Source: Eucommia ulmoides
Taxonomy: Eukaryota; Streptophyta; Magnoliopsida; Garryales; Eucommiaceae
Length of the DNA stretch: 64,000 nt
Assembly: GCA_016647705.1 (NCBI GenBank)
Contig: JAENRU010000279.1
Coordinates: forward strand, 124,001 to 188,000
Direction of reading: 5' to 3'
Shown: positions 20,093 through 31,000 of the stretch, piece by piece
How positions within the stretch are numbered: the first letter of the stretch is position 1
Layout: each line of letters opens with the position of its first letter
Position numbers and translations under genes: made by a program
Notes under the pieces: model-generated
Told to the model about the DNA's origin: nothing
The model's input: the letters and a program-made list of their open reading frames with translations, nothing else
The model's database searches: none

Positions 20093-20547
20093 GGTGGCGT
20101 TGGGTAGCCATTTCTGTTTCCATCCTAGCTCTTTGACAAGAATAGGATGGGTTGGGATATGATGAGAATTTTGTTTCTTTCTTGGAAGTAGAATCGCGTT
20201 TGGTAACGATAATTTTTTTTTTGTTTAGGTACAGAATCGCATTTGATAACGATTTTATCTTAAAATTACTTTTTTTTTTTGAGATTTTTTTTTTGTTTTG
20301 GCCGGACGGCGCCCTGTGGTTGCTCGGCTGATGAACAGTAACTTTAGTTTTGAGAATGGGATGAGAATAATGAGAAATAATTTTTTTTTGTTTCTCATTT
20401 CTTAAGAAAAAAATAGGCACAATTCTCAAATGAGAATGGAATGAGAACGAGAACAAAAATTACCAAACGCTATTCCCAAACAGAAATTCTAAAAATCTGA
20501 GAATGAAATGAGAATTTCTAGAATAGAAATGGTTACCAAACGGCGCC
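20093..20547 (+). mobile_element. MITE with GTTTGGTAACC-type TIRs (PIF/Harbinger-like)
   Basis: The left end GGTGGCGTTGGGTAGCCATT and the reverse-complemented right end GGCGCCGTTTGGTAACCATT are near-identical TIRs. Both are flanked by TCA (20090-20092, 20548-20550), a possible 3-bp target duplication. Internally there are two further inverted 'GGTAACGATAATTTT'-type words. It is 455 bp, has no ORF, and lies just downstream of SRPP copy 3. Confidence 0.65.
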
Positions 20548-20624
20548 TCAGTAAATGGGGAGGGACTAGCCAGGTTGGGAATTTGGTGGTGGTGGGAGAG
20601 TTAAGAGATGAGAGAGAGAGAGGG

Positions 20625-21190
20625 TATGTTTGGATGGAATGAAAGGAAAAAAAAAAAACCGAAAGTATAATATTTTTATTGAGTGAAACGAAATTTATTT
20701 TCTCGTGTTGTTTGGTTAAAAAAAAATATATGAGAAAAAATAATTAATTTTAATGTAATTACTATTTATCTTCATATATTACAAAAATAAATTAAAAATT
20801 ATATTATCAAGTATATAATTATAATTTTACTCATTGTCATTCATTTTTTTTTATTTTCCTTTTAATTTTGTGTGGAAAAAAAATTACATTAAAAATTGTA
20901 TTTTTTTCATCATATTTTTTTTTCCTCCCATTTTTTTATCTAACCAAACCAAGGTTTTTTTTTTTTTTTTTTTAATTCCATTTTATTTTCCATTTATTTT
21001 CTATCCGACCAAATGCACCCTAAATGTACCCTCATATATTACTCATTGTCATTCATTTTTTTTTTATTTTTCTTCCAATTTTGTGTGAAAAAAAATTACA
21101 TGAATAATTGTATTTTTTTCATCATATTATTTTTTCCTCCCATTTGTTATCCAACCAAAAAATTAACCAAATGCACCCTAAATGTACCTC
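20625..21190 (+). mobile_element. MITE-like element with duplicated right end
   Basis: The left end GGGTATGTTTGGATGG near 20626 pairs with CCAAATGCACCC (reverse GGGTGCATTTGG), which occurs at 21010-21021 and again near 21168-21180. The ~165 bp before each right end are tandem copies ('CATTGTCATTCATTTTTTTT', 'TTTTGTGTG(G/A)AAAAAAA', 'CATCATATT', 'TTCCTCCCATTT'). This suggests an internal tandem duplication that included the terminus. Non-coding. Confidence 0.5.
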
Positions 21191-22740
21191 ATTTTGCTAA
21201 CTCTACTCCTTTATATAAAAGTCAAAAGTTACTAATGGGTAGTTTTTTTTAACTTTTTATTTCTAGCTATTTTCTATTAATCTTTTGTTTCCTTTCACCA
21301 TCTTCTTGAGTTATAATTGCGTTTGGCACAGTAACCGCGACCGGTGCCAATGATATTTCTTTTTTTTCTCTCTCATCTCCTAACTCTCCCACCACCACCA
21401 GATTCTCAACCCGGCTAGTCCCCTTAACTCTCTTTAATTGGAATTTGGGCACATTTTAAGGTGCCTAGATCACCTACATTGAATGGATTAACCTTGTTAT
21501 ATATTGAAAATAATGTACTCGATAAGAATAATTACACAAGTTTAATTAGTGACTTTGCATTCAAAAATAAGTGGAGAGCAATGTTTACTTAATGCTTTAT
21601 TTTGATATTTCATATGTTTGTGTGTTTGTGTTTATTTAATGTTATTACAGTTTTTATTTAAATTTTAATAGTTATAAATATAAATTACGATTCATTAAGT
21701 AGTACGAAAATTCAAATAAAAAATGGGCTCCATTACTAAAATTTGCCAAGGGCCCCTTAAATCTCAGAACCGGGCTTAAGGCGACCTTGTAGTTAAATGT
21801 CTATGAATAATTGCTAAATAATCTTAATTTTCTGATGAGGTGGTTTCACCCACGATCTGCGAAGAAAATATAATAAACAAGTGATTGTGAGATGGAAGTG
21901 AGCAGATCTATATATAATATTAAGCAATTGAATATTAGATAGTGGGTCTGAAATGAGCAAGCCCGTATCCAATATAAGAAAATTGAATATGGGCTTAGAC
22001 TAAACAGACCCATATTTAATCTAATACAAAGAAGAAACTCCAAAGTATATAAATAAGGCCCATGAATATTATTTGAGATATTCATAAGCAGATTTGAAGT
22101 CAAGTATAATTTTGGTCCATAAATGTAGCGATATCCAAAGTCCAATACACAATTTTAATTCCATTCAATTCTTGATTAACTTATTCTCACGCCGGGTATT
22201 TGACCGATACTACACCGGTATCCCAAATATTTTCTTAAATTTTGCAGGTATTGATTGGAGAGTTAGAAGATAAGAGTATCGTGAAATTTTCTAGCAATAT
22301 CATCTTCCACTTATTTTTTATGAATTGATTTGTATATTTCCCCATTTTGCTACCATTTGATTAAAATTTAACATATACTTATTTTGGTTTAGTTAATTCT
22401 TTTAGTTATATTATATTTCAATTACACGGGAAAAAAAATAAATTTAAACTAAAACTACAATGGGTAGCCAGCTAATTTACTTGTTAAAATTTTACAATCA
22501 AACACTAAATTATAATAATTTTCTTAAATTGCCTAATTGAAAGTAGTACAATTTGCAAATTGAAGAATAGCCAAACATGCCTTTAATCTTTCACATTAAA
22601 AATTAATTTTTATATAATTGTTAAATAATCTTATTCTTTTACACACTTAGAATTGTTATGATGCTTCTCTTTTCCTTTTACTTGTCATCCTAAAGAGCAA
22701 ATTCATGCAATCACTTGTTCTAAATTCCTTAAATAAATGC
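21191..22740. other. intergenic DNA with weak LTR-like traces, no gene
   Basis: A CT-rich patch lies at 21355-21440. 21840-22330 contains several 'GGCCCA/GGGCTT' words, a TATA-like 'TATAAATAAGG' near 22050, and 'ACTTATTCTCACGCCGGGT' then 'TTTTGCAGGT' (22180-22250), reminiscent of Gypsy LTR ends. No domains, paired repeats or target duplications were found, so no element is claimed. Confidence 0.4.
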
Positions 22741-23057
22741 AGAGAGATTATAGCAAACAATAGATCAGGCATACAGTTCAAAATTTACTTACATGAACAA
22801 GTCACAGAGAGAGAGAAAGTGATGCTTAAACAATCATAGCTAATGTTCTAAAAGCATAAACAGGATTAGAATCAAAGTGAGATGAAATGCTTCAATAATC
22901 ATGCTTCAACATGTATAAACATTTCGAAGAGACCTAAAACACGCAGAAACATTCAAAATCCAGTACAAACGCTCTAATACTGTATAAATGCGCACACAAA
23001 CCCACATATGTATAATATTAATTCGGAATGCATGTATAAATTAAGCTAGATTTGAAG
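22741..23057 (-). other. probable intron start of a minus-strand gene; shared with 13520-13745 and 16800-17020
   Basis: On the minus strand, GTAAGCTTCAAATCTAGCTT (a good donor) opens at 23057. The same ~65 bp ('AATCGTAAGCTTCA', 'CTAGCTTAATTTATACATGC') occurs in minus orientation at 13680-13740 and 16955-17015. The rest of the stretch is AT-rich and non-coding. Confidence 0.4.
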
Positions 23058-23249
23058 CTTACGATTGATTTGGAGGTGGACGGGTGGAGGAGGTGCCGTT
23101 CGGAGTCTTGAAGAAGGAGTTCGTCGTAGTGATAGCGACGGCCGGGGACTTGGCTGATCTGACCGTTGCAGAATATCTGAGAATCGCGACGATCTCAGAT
23201 ATTAAGATCTCTGAACTTCCGATCCGTCTCTTCGAGGCACTCAATCAAC
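23058..23249 (-). CDS. exon-like open frame of unknown function (partial)
   Basis: The minus strand encodes SASKRRIGSSEILISEIVAI, then LRYSATVRSAKSPAVAITTT and NSFFKTPNGTSSTRPPPNQ, ending at a possible donor (CAATC|GTAAGC at 23057). Codon use and the basic, serine-rich composition look protein-like. However, the frame has no ATG and is closed by a TGA directly upstream, so a preceding coding exon must join by splicing or this is a gene fragment. A plus-strand frame (23084-23302) also overlaps it. I do not recognise the family. A promoter-like region lies 450-600 bp upstream on the same strand. Confidence 0.3.
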
Positions 23250-23339
23250 CTCAGTATCAAATTATTCGCAAAATTCCATTACGAATTCCATGCTGTAGCT
23301 GAAGAACAACAATCAGATCCGAAATCAGTGAGCCACAGC

Positions 23340-23680
23340 CCTAGCTTTAAGCGTTCTGATTCGCAAATAAAACAGAAATCCAAATTGCGATGATCAAATC
23401 AGAGACCGTTTCAGTTTTCGAACAGATAAGCCGCAAATCAAATTGAAATTTGAATAAGTTGTTCTGATTCGCAAACGAAACAGAACTCCAGATTGTGATG
23501 ATCAAATTGAAGATCGTTTCAGTTTTCGAACAAATAAACCGCAAATCAAATTGAAACTTGAATAAGACGTTCCGATTCCCAAATGAAACAGAAATCCAGA
23601 TTGCGATGATCAAATCGGAGATTGTTTCGATTTTCGAACAAATAAAACTCAAATCAAATTGAAATTTGAATAAGAAAATC
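23340..23680 (-). repeat. three tandem units of ~108 bp
   Basis: Each unit contains 'ATCAAA(T/G)(T/C)(A/G)(G)AGA(C)..GTTTC', 'GTTTTCGAACA(A/G)ATAA' and 'CAAATCAAATTGAAA(T/C)TTGA', and differs from the others at a few per cent of sites. The period is a multiple of three, so a frame stays open by chance across all units. Position suggests a first intron or leader of the minus-strand unit. Confidence 0.75.
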
Positions 23681-23699
23681 GAGAAGATATTAGCGGGAA

Positions 23700-23860
23700 A
23701 CTTTGTTTTTACCTGTTCTTATATCCACGCTTTCGAGCACACTCACAGTGTCACGCTGAATGGACTTTGAATTACACTATTACTGTTACTGTCCAGTGTC
23801 GAGCTTATATATATATATATAGCCGATGAAGCTTCGATAGGCCCAATGGGCTTCGCTAGT
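23700..23860 (-). promoter_or_regulatory. core promoter and leader exon of a minus-strand transcription unit
   Basis: On the minus strand: AAGCCCATTGGGCC (two GCCCA elements, common in promoters of plant housekeeping genes), then TATATATATATATAAGC. A 90-bp leader follows, ending ATAAGAACAG|GTAAAAAC, a good donor at about 23713. This order (GCCCA box, TATA, short leader, donor) is typical of a plant gene with an intron in its 5' leader. Confidence 0.45.
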
Positions 23861-24365
23861 TCTTCATTTGTTCGATTTATATATTTAATTTGTAAATTTA
23901 AAATATAATATTTTTTATTTTTTATAGTTTAATAATATAAAAATGTATGAATAATAATAATAATAATTATTATTTTTCACCTTCCTATATTTTTATTTCA
24001 TTTTAATCCTTCTACTTTAAAAACTTACATATTACTCGCCTTGAACTCTAGATTAAGGAGAGAAATTCAAATTAAATACACACATATATAATATTCTAGG
24101 GTAGTAAAAAAATAAAAAAATTAACATTTTATCCTCTAGCTTTCTTTCTCTCCCTGTTTTTTTTATTTTATTTTATTTTTTTTTATTTTTATTTTTTTTT
24201 AATAAATACAAAAAAAATAAAAAAATAAAATCAAATAAAGCGTAATTTTATCCATTCCACGTTAAATTTAAATAAAAAAGAAGAAGCTATTTTGCCTATA
24301 TTTTAGCCTATTTAATTAAGTTAAACAAAGTTTCCAATTTATTATAAGTAGAATGAGGTAAAATA
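23861..24365. other. AT-rich intergenic DNA
   Basis: Poly-A and poly-T rich, with no gene or element recognised. Confidence 0.5.
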
Positions 24366-24368
24366 TAA

Positions 24369-25327
24369 GGTTGTGTTTGGATAGAGGATTTGTAGGAGGA
24401 ATTTCATTTAGTTAGGAGATTTTGAAATCCTTTTTTGGCAAATCCTTTGTTTGGGTAATAAGAGAAAGGATTTCTCAAATTCTTTTTTGAGTAAATGGAA
24501 GGATTTTGAAATGATTTTGAGAGAGGTTGAATTTGAGAAATCCTTCCCATTTTCTTTTTTTTTTTCCCTTTTTTTTTTCTTTTTTTTTTTTTCTTCTCAT
24601 TCAACGCTTCTTCATCGTGTGCTTCCGATCTGGCCATCGACTGCTTCTTCAAACTAGGTTTTTGACTGATTTCGAAAACCAAATCGAAATCAATCGAAAG
24701 GGTTTCAATTGATTTTGATTTCGTTTTCGAAATCGAAATTGAAATCAAAGAACAGGTTCGAGCTCTGTGTGTTTGGCAATGGCAGTAGGGTCCGATTTCG
24801 TAGTGATGGTGAACACCTTCTTCGTCGCCGTTTGCTTCTTTGCCCCTGAACACCCGTTCGTCCGTGATTCTCGAAGTCAAAAACGAAATCAATTTCGATT
24901 TCAAAATCGAACGACGACGAACAGCGAATGGTTGGCGGATTTCGTCGTCATTTGCTTCTTCAAATTAGGGTTTCGATTGATTTCGAAAACGAAATCGAAC
25001 AAAATTGGATTTCGATTGAACGTCTTTTGTGTTTGGCGATGGCAATAGGGTTCAATTTCGTCGTCGTTTGCTTCTTCAAATTTAGGGTTTCTTTGTTCAC
25101 TGTTGATCGTCTTCATCGTTTTGTGGTTTGTTTTTTTTTTTTTTTTTTTTCAGAAATGGTATAAAAAAATAGAACCAAACTTCAAATATCTTATCTAAAT
25201 ACTTCAGTTTAAACAATTATCCAAACAAGGAATTTGTGAAATGAAGGGATTTCAAAATTCTGGATTTTGAAATCCTTTCATTCCACAAATCCCTTGAATT
25301 TATCAAATCCCTTATCCAAACGCAACC
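24369..25327. mobile_element. PIF/Harbinger-like MITE with TAA target duplication
   Basis: Left GGTTGTGTTTGGATAGAGGA and reverse-complemented right GGTTGCGTTTGGATAAGGGA are TIRs continuing for tens of bases (GGATTTG, AATCCTTT words). TAA flanks both sides (24366-24368, 25328-25330). It is 959 bp, with internal copies of a 'TTCGTCGTC(G/A)TTTGCTTCTT' phrase (about 24950, 25050) and 'TTTCGATTGATTTCGAAAAC'-type inverted words. No transposase ORF. Confidence 0.75.
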
Positions 25328-25901
25328 TAAGTTTTTAAACTATAGGAGAATAAAAGGTAATTAACCATTTTTTCAGGTCATATTTATTTTTGAGTTTTTT
25401 ATTATTTAGTCCCTATTTAAGAGACCATCTAGGATTCAGATCTTTTTGAAATGTTCACTTGTTATTCAGATCTCAATTAAGTTTTTAGTCATTGGGTAGA
25501 CAAAATAGGACGTGAAAAAACACATATACCCCTCTCTAATACATTTACACATTTACGTTAACTATTCTTCTTTTGTTTTGTTTCTAATTCACATTCTTCA
25601 TTCTCTCTCTAAACCTTACATGTTTCGGAGCAAGTACTTATCATACCAAGAACAGTTTCGGGAGATCCAATTGATCTCCATCGCCGACCACTCCTCCACT
25701 GTCGCCAACGTGCATTGTCATCAATAAGTTTCTATGGTGAGTGATGAACAGTCCATTAGAGTGCCGGTGAGAGGGTTGTTCTTGGCGGCGGCAACGAAAA
25801 CCCTTCTTCTGGCGGCGGCGACGAAAACCCAGTTCTGGTGAGGGTTGCTCTACAACCCGTACAGCTCTTACAAAGGCCTAGGCCAGCTCTCTTTCTCTCT
25901 C

Positions 25902-26096
25902 TAAAAACGTGAGGGTCTCCTCCACCACCGTCGATCCCAATACCGTTGTCGTATTTTCTCAGATCTGGTTTTCATTTCAGATCTAAAAACATGAGGGTCT
26001 CCTCCACCGCCGTCGATCCCAACATCGGTGTCGTATTTTCTCAGATCTGGGTTTCCATTTTAGATCTAAAAACGTGAGGGTCTTCCACCGCCATCA
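25902..26096 (+). repeat. two and a half tandem units of ~82 bp
   Basis: 'CTAAAAAC(G/A)TGAGGGTCT', 'CCTCCACC(A/G)CCGTCGATCC' and 'GTCGTATTTTCTCAGATCTG' repeat at 25902, 25983 and (partly) 26066. GC-richer than its surroundings; possibly captured gene sequence, but no conserved domain was recognised. Confidence 0.8.
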
Positions 26097-26400
26097 AGAT
26101 GCTGCTCCAAACCAAAACAGATCCCACCATCGAAGCCATCGTCAGTGGCTTGTTCTGCATTCCAAGACCATAAAGAGGATGATGAAGATGATGGTATAAT
26201 TACATTTTCATCCCCATATTTTAGTTTTAGTTTTGATTTTTAATTTTTTTTACAAATTAATAGACTCACCTCCCCTTGACTTTTTATCAATCTGGTTTTG
26301 GCGGTGTTGATGTTCGATTCGGCGGTGTTGATGTTCGATTCGGCGGTGTTGTTTGGCGGTGGAAGAGAATAAGGTTTGTGGGTGATGGGTCAGAAAGCAT

Positions 26401-27664
26401 GAATACGTTAACGATACCCCAAAAAAGTTTGCATTAATGTTAACGTCAATGTTTTTTTTTAGACAACATGAATTCGTTAACATTTAACACAGAAGAGTTT
26501 TGGCATTTTATTTGATTTTTTTTAATGATTGTGTTTGGGATATGGTTTTTGGGATCTGTCTTTTTATGGTGGGGGATATGATTGGTGCTAGAGGTGGGGG
26601 TGTTTATTTTTACGTTAACGTTAGTAGATGAGGTATGATGAGTTAACGTTAATGTAACACACAAAATAAAATGAGGGAAATGCGTTAACGTGAAAAAAGG
26701 GCAACATATAAAAAATAACGTCAAATGCAAGGATATGAATGCATTAACGTTAACACATGAGACTCCCAGAAAAAATGTATATTAACGTTAACGCAAACTC
26801 AACCCAAACACATATTCAGCTCAAATGATAAATACCCATATATGGTAGTTAACGTTAACGCGTACAAGATAAAGTATGTGATAGAACACTAACATAAACA
26901 TTCAAGCAAAAGACGTTAACATACAAAACCCCCCGAAACAAAATACGTTAATGTTAAAACCCACAGCTCGATGACAAAAAATGCGTTAACGTTAAACGCA
27001 CACAAACAGATGAGGATATATATGACAACGTGAAACACACCAAAAAAAATATGAAAAATACGTTAACATCAAAAAAATATGAAAAATGAGTTAATGTTAA
27101 CGTGCAAAAAATAAAAAATAAAAAAAAAGGATTCAACAACGTTAATGTGAATTCAAAATGTATTTTTATAATATTGTGTCTGAATAATTACGTTAACGTT
27201 AACTCACTGTTAACGTTAATGTGAATGATTTTTAAAAATATGAAAAATGCATTAACGTTAATGTACAAAAAATAAAAAAATACGGATTCAATAACGTTAA
27301 CGTGAATTCAAAATGTATTTTTGTAATATAGTGTCTGAATAATTACGTTAACATTAACTCACTGTTAACATTAACGTGAATGATTTTTAAAAATATGAAA
27401 ATGCATTAACGTTAACGTGTAAAAAAAATATGGATTCAAAATCGTTAACGTGAATTCAAAATATATTTTTGTAATATAGTGTTTGAATAATTACGTTAAC
27501 GTTAACTCACTGTTAACGTTAACATGAATGATTTTTAAAAATATAAAAATGCGTTAACGTTAACGTGTAAAAAAAAAAACACATGGATTCAACAAAATTA
27601 ACGTGAATTCAAAATGTATTTTTGTAATATAATGCCTGAATAATTACGTTAACGTTAACTCACT
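26401..27664. repeat. field of GTTAAC / TTAACG palindromic motifs
   Basis: I counted about 30 GTTAAC by eye in 1.26 kb, most as TTAACG doublets (GTTAACGTTAAC, a perfect 12-bp palindrome) and many more one-base variants (GTTAATG, CATTAACG). In the first 650 bp they are irregularly spaced between unrelated sequences; from 27079 they are part of a regular tandem repeat. The repeated word seems to be kept while the DNA between changes. Confidence 0.85.
27079..27664. repeat. four tandem units of ~150-160 bp
   Basis: Units start near 27079, 27240, 27395 and 27543. Each holds 'ATGCATTAACGTTAACGTG', an A-rich run, 'GGATTCAA', 'AACGTGAATTCAAAATGTAT', 'GAATAATTACGTTAACGTTA' and 'ACTCACTGTTAACGTTAA'. 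The last unit is incomplete. Confidence 0.9.
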
Positions 27665-28068
27665 GTTCATCCATTTTTGTCTTGTTGCATAAGATAAAAT
27701 GACATATTTGTAAATATTACTGAACAAAATGGACAAAATGTAATGACTTTTTTTTCTAAAAATTTTATGGGTAAAGAAAAGTGATCCCCAAGTCTGAATC
27801 CTAAACACCTACCTAACAAATGACTAAATAATGAAATCCCTTTTATTTTTTAGATTTTTTTTTTAAAATTTATTTTGAAAGATTAGTCACATCTTAATTA
27901 ACCTAAAGTAATTAGAATAATTGAGAAGCCTTTCAATAGTGATCTTAATTCCCTATCCAGAAGGTAATTAACAAACAATTACTAGTTTTTTTTTTTTTTT
28001 TGTATGGATGAAAATTGAACAAACAAACAACAGAACACAACCAAAACAAAAACCAAACAAAACAAAGA

Positions 28069-31000
28069 TTAATAATTCAGACTCAAATTTAAGGCTCTCT
28101 TGTCCATTTGTTGGGCAAGAATGTCTTCAATATCCGTAATCAGAGTCTCAACAATTTTGTGAGAAAAATCAACTTGCGCTCCTCTTTTAGCCAGAATATC
28201 AACACATGGATTAGTTTCTCGAATGGCGAATTGGTGAATGTAGTTATTTTGAAGAAGAAGACTCTTGTACTCCTCAATAAGCTCCTTGAATCTATGATTT
28301 TTCGTGCAATGGTTTTGAATCAAGGAAACAACGTCAGCTAAATCTGTCTCAACTTGCACTTTCAGGTAATCTTTATCAGCTGAAATCTTGATTCCCATGA
28401 TAAGACCCCTTATCTCCGCTTCCAAAGCTGTGTAGCTATGAATACCGCCATAAAATCCGATCTTCCACTCACCCAAGTTATCTCTCAAAAGGCCACCAAA
28501 GGCACCTTTATCAGGATCACCCTTGCCGTTACCATTGGTATTGAGCTTAAGGAATCCTTCTATAGGAGGAAACCAAAAGACATTAGGGGTATTAAAATCA
28601 TTAAGGAAGTTTGGTTCAAGAAAGATTTAGAGAGATCTTAAGAGAAACTTGCAATTTTCACAAAAATAGATCTTGGATGGCTGCACACTCCCTCGATAAC
28701 CTCCTTATTTCTATCATTCCAAACTTTCCAAATAGTAGCAATAAAAGTAAAATAGGAAGGATTTAAATAACTCCTCATGAGATTTTGTTTAATTCAGGTC
28801 TAAACATCAGAAGAAAAAGGATTATACCTGAAAAAAAAAACAATTAACTTAATTCCAAATGAGATTAACTTTAGGACAAGTACGAATAGCATGCTCTATG
28901 TTTTCAATCTCACAATTACATATTTGACAAATACTAGAAACATTTGTACCACATGAAATACGGAAAGAATTAGTAATAAGTCTTTTATGAAAGATTTTTC
29001 AGATTTTTTTTTTTTTTGATATTTTGGGGAACTCTCAATTTCCAAATCCAATTCCAACTAATATCATTCGCACAATCCTAATTTTCAGGACTACCCAAGT
29101 TGTAAGTCGACTTAATAGTGAAAATACGAGAGTTATTAGACATCCAAAGAGGTCTATCAATTAGATTAAAAGCAGGAGTCTGCATGGACTTAATGTTCAT
29201 TTCAGTATTAAAATCAATAAGATGTAAAATAGGATTCAAGTACCAGGAACCATTATCATCAACAATATCCGCAACTCTAAGATCAAATAAGTTTTGAAGA
29301 TCCTGACTACCAAGAGGTTTATCACCACACCACCAATCCGACCAAAGATTGATGGAAGTCTCATTACCCACTTTCCATTTAATCCCTTTTTCTAGGATGT
29401 TTTTAGCACAAACAATCCCTCTCCAAATGTGAGAGCTACCACTAGTTTTTTTTTTTTTTCCCAAGTTTTTGGATTATTATCAATAGAGTATTTATTATGA
29501 ATAACTCTAGCCCACAAACTTCGGTCATTATTAGCAATTTTCCACCCCAACTTAGCAAGAAAAGTTTTGTTATTAATTCTAGTTTTTCTAATACCCAAAC
29601 CTCCCTTATCTTTAGTAAGACAGACAAAACAAAGTGGTATTTTTTTAAGTCCTTATCCCCCCATAAAAAAATTACGATTTATCTTATCAATTTTATCACA
29701 AAATTTAAGAGGAATAGAGATAATTTGCATGAAATAATTAGGAATACTAGCAGTGACTGATTTAATAAGTGTAGCTCTACCAACTAAAGACAACATATTT
29801 GTTTTCCATTTAGAAAGTTTAGTTTGATTTTTTTTTTTTTTAATCACGTAATGGACATGATTATTATTTAATCTACCATGAGAAAAGGAAAATCCAAGGT
29901 AAACACCCAGGTCCTCAGTAAGCTCAATATTTAATTGATTGCTAATATCTCTCGCTTTCCAACGAGGAATACAAGAAGCAACAAAAAGTTTAGATTTGGA
30001 AAAAATAATTTTTTGACCCAAAATCTTAGCAAAAGTGTTTAAAACATTAAGAATATTAACTATTTAAGCATCATTAGCTTTAGCAAAAAGAACAAGATCA
30101 TCAGCAAAGAAAAGATGGGAAATGCAAGACCTCTTCTCTCAACCTTCAAGCCCTTCCAAATACCTCTATTAGTACTATCAATAATCATGGGAGAAAGTTT
30201 CTCCATACACAGGGTCAAAAGATAGGGGATGGGGGGTCTCTTTGTCTAAGGCCCCTAGAGGGTTTAAATTCTTCAAGAGGTTCTTCATTCCACAGAATGA
30301 AAAAAGAAGCATTAGACACACATGACATAATCAAATTGACCCAAAGACTAGGAAAGTTAAAATTAATGAGAGTATTCTTAAGGAAATTCCATCTAATTCT
30401 ATCACAAACCTTTTAAAGATCAATTTTAATAATGATGCCACTTTCTTTACTTTTAATTTTTCTAAGCGAATGGATGATTTCCTGAGTAATAATAACATTG
30501 TCAGTAGTTATCCGACCCGAGACAAAACTACTTTGAAAAGGACCCACTAGCTTATCTAGCATTGGTCTAAGTCTAGTAACAAATAATTTAGTAATTAGTT
30601 TATAAGTAGTATTACAAAGGCTTATCGGGCGAAACTGACTAATGTTTTCAGGTAGCTCTGTTTTTGGGATGAGAGTTTTGTTAGAAGATATAGGCATAGT
30701 AGCATTAATAAAACAATTTATAAAAAATCTACAAAAATCCGGCCTCACAACACTTCAGTTTCTTTTAATGAAAATTGGTTGAAACCTATCAGGATCCGGA
30801 GCTTTTAAATCTTTCATACTTTTTAGCGGTTACCAAATCTCCGAATTCAAAGGGGTATAACAAATATCCTCATGAAAAGTATTATCAATAATAGGGAAAG
30901 GAAGATTAGTCAAATGAATATTGACATTCATATCTTCTTCACAAAAAAGACTTTAAAAGAATTCTCTAACATGAAATTTAAGATCCTCTTTATTACGAAT

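Larger units (their letters stand above)
25401..27832. mobile_element. non-autonomous MULE-like element rich in GTTAACGTTAAC
   Basis: The left end ATTATTTAGTCCCTATTTAA, then GGATTCAGA, pairs imperfectly with the reverse-complemented right end ATTATTTAGTCATTTGTTAG, then GGATTCAGA (about 40 bp). The left end also matches the left end of the MULE at 47738 (ATTATTTAGACCCTATTAAA). Like that element it contains many TTAACG words. The relative at 7081-7290 lacks it. No transposase is visible. Inside are CT-rich and GGCGGCGG segments (25780-25850), an 82-bp tandem repeat and a ~155-bp tandem repeat. A 9-bp target duplication could not be resolved in the T-rich flanks, so MULE membership rests on end similarity. 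Confidence 0.55.
25345..27985. repeat. dispersed repeat split by the element at 25401-27832
   Basis: 25345-25400 and 27845-27985 are the two halves of the repeat that is continuous at 7081-7290. The right half is then cut at 27986 by the poly-A end of LINE 1. Confidence 0.55.

Noticed and set aside
20834-21252. Phe-rich plus-strand frames
   Set aside because: Low-complexity T runs within a MITE-like element.
23347-23652. 101-codon minus-strand frame with three similar segments
   Set aside because: The 108-bp repeat period is a multiple of three, so one frame stays open by chance; no start codon, and it is intron-like in position.
24404-25164. Several frames on both strands of up to 166 codons
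   Set aside because: Within a TAA-flanked MITE; Lys/Phe runs and repeated words, no domain.
25620-26190. Captured host gene fragment inside the MULE-like element
   Set aside because: GC-rich and partly open, but repeats (82-bp units, GGCGGCGG) explain most of it and no family was recognised; cannot be supported without a search.
26401-27664. Telomere-like or centromere satellite
   Set aside because: The motif is TTAACG, not TTTAGGG; spacing is irregular and the block is bounded by transposon-like ends.
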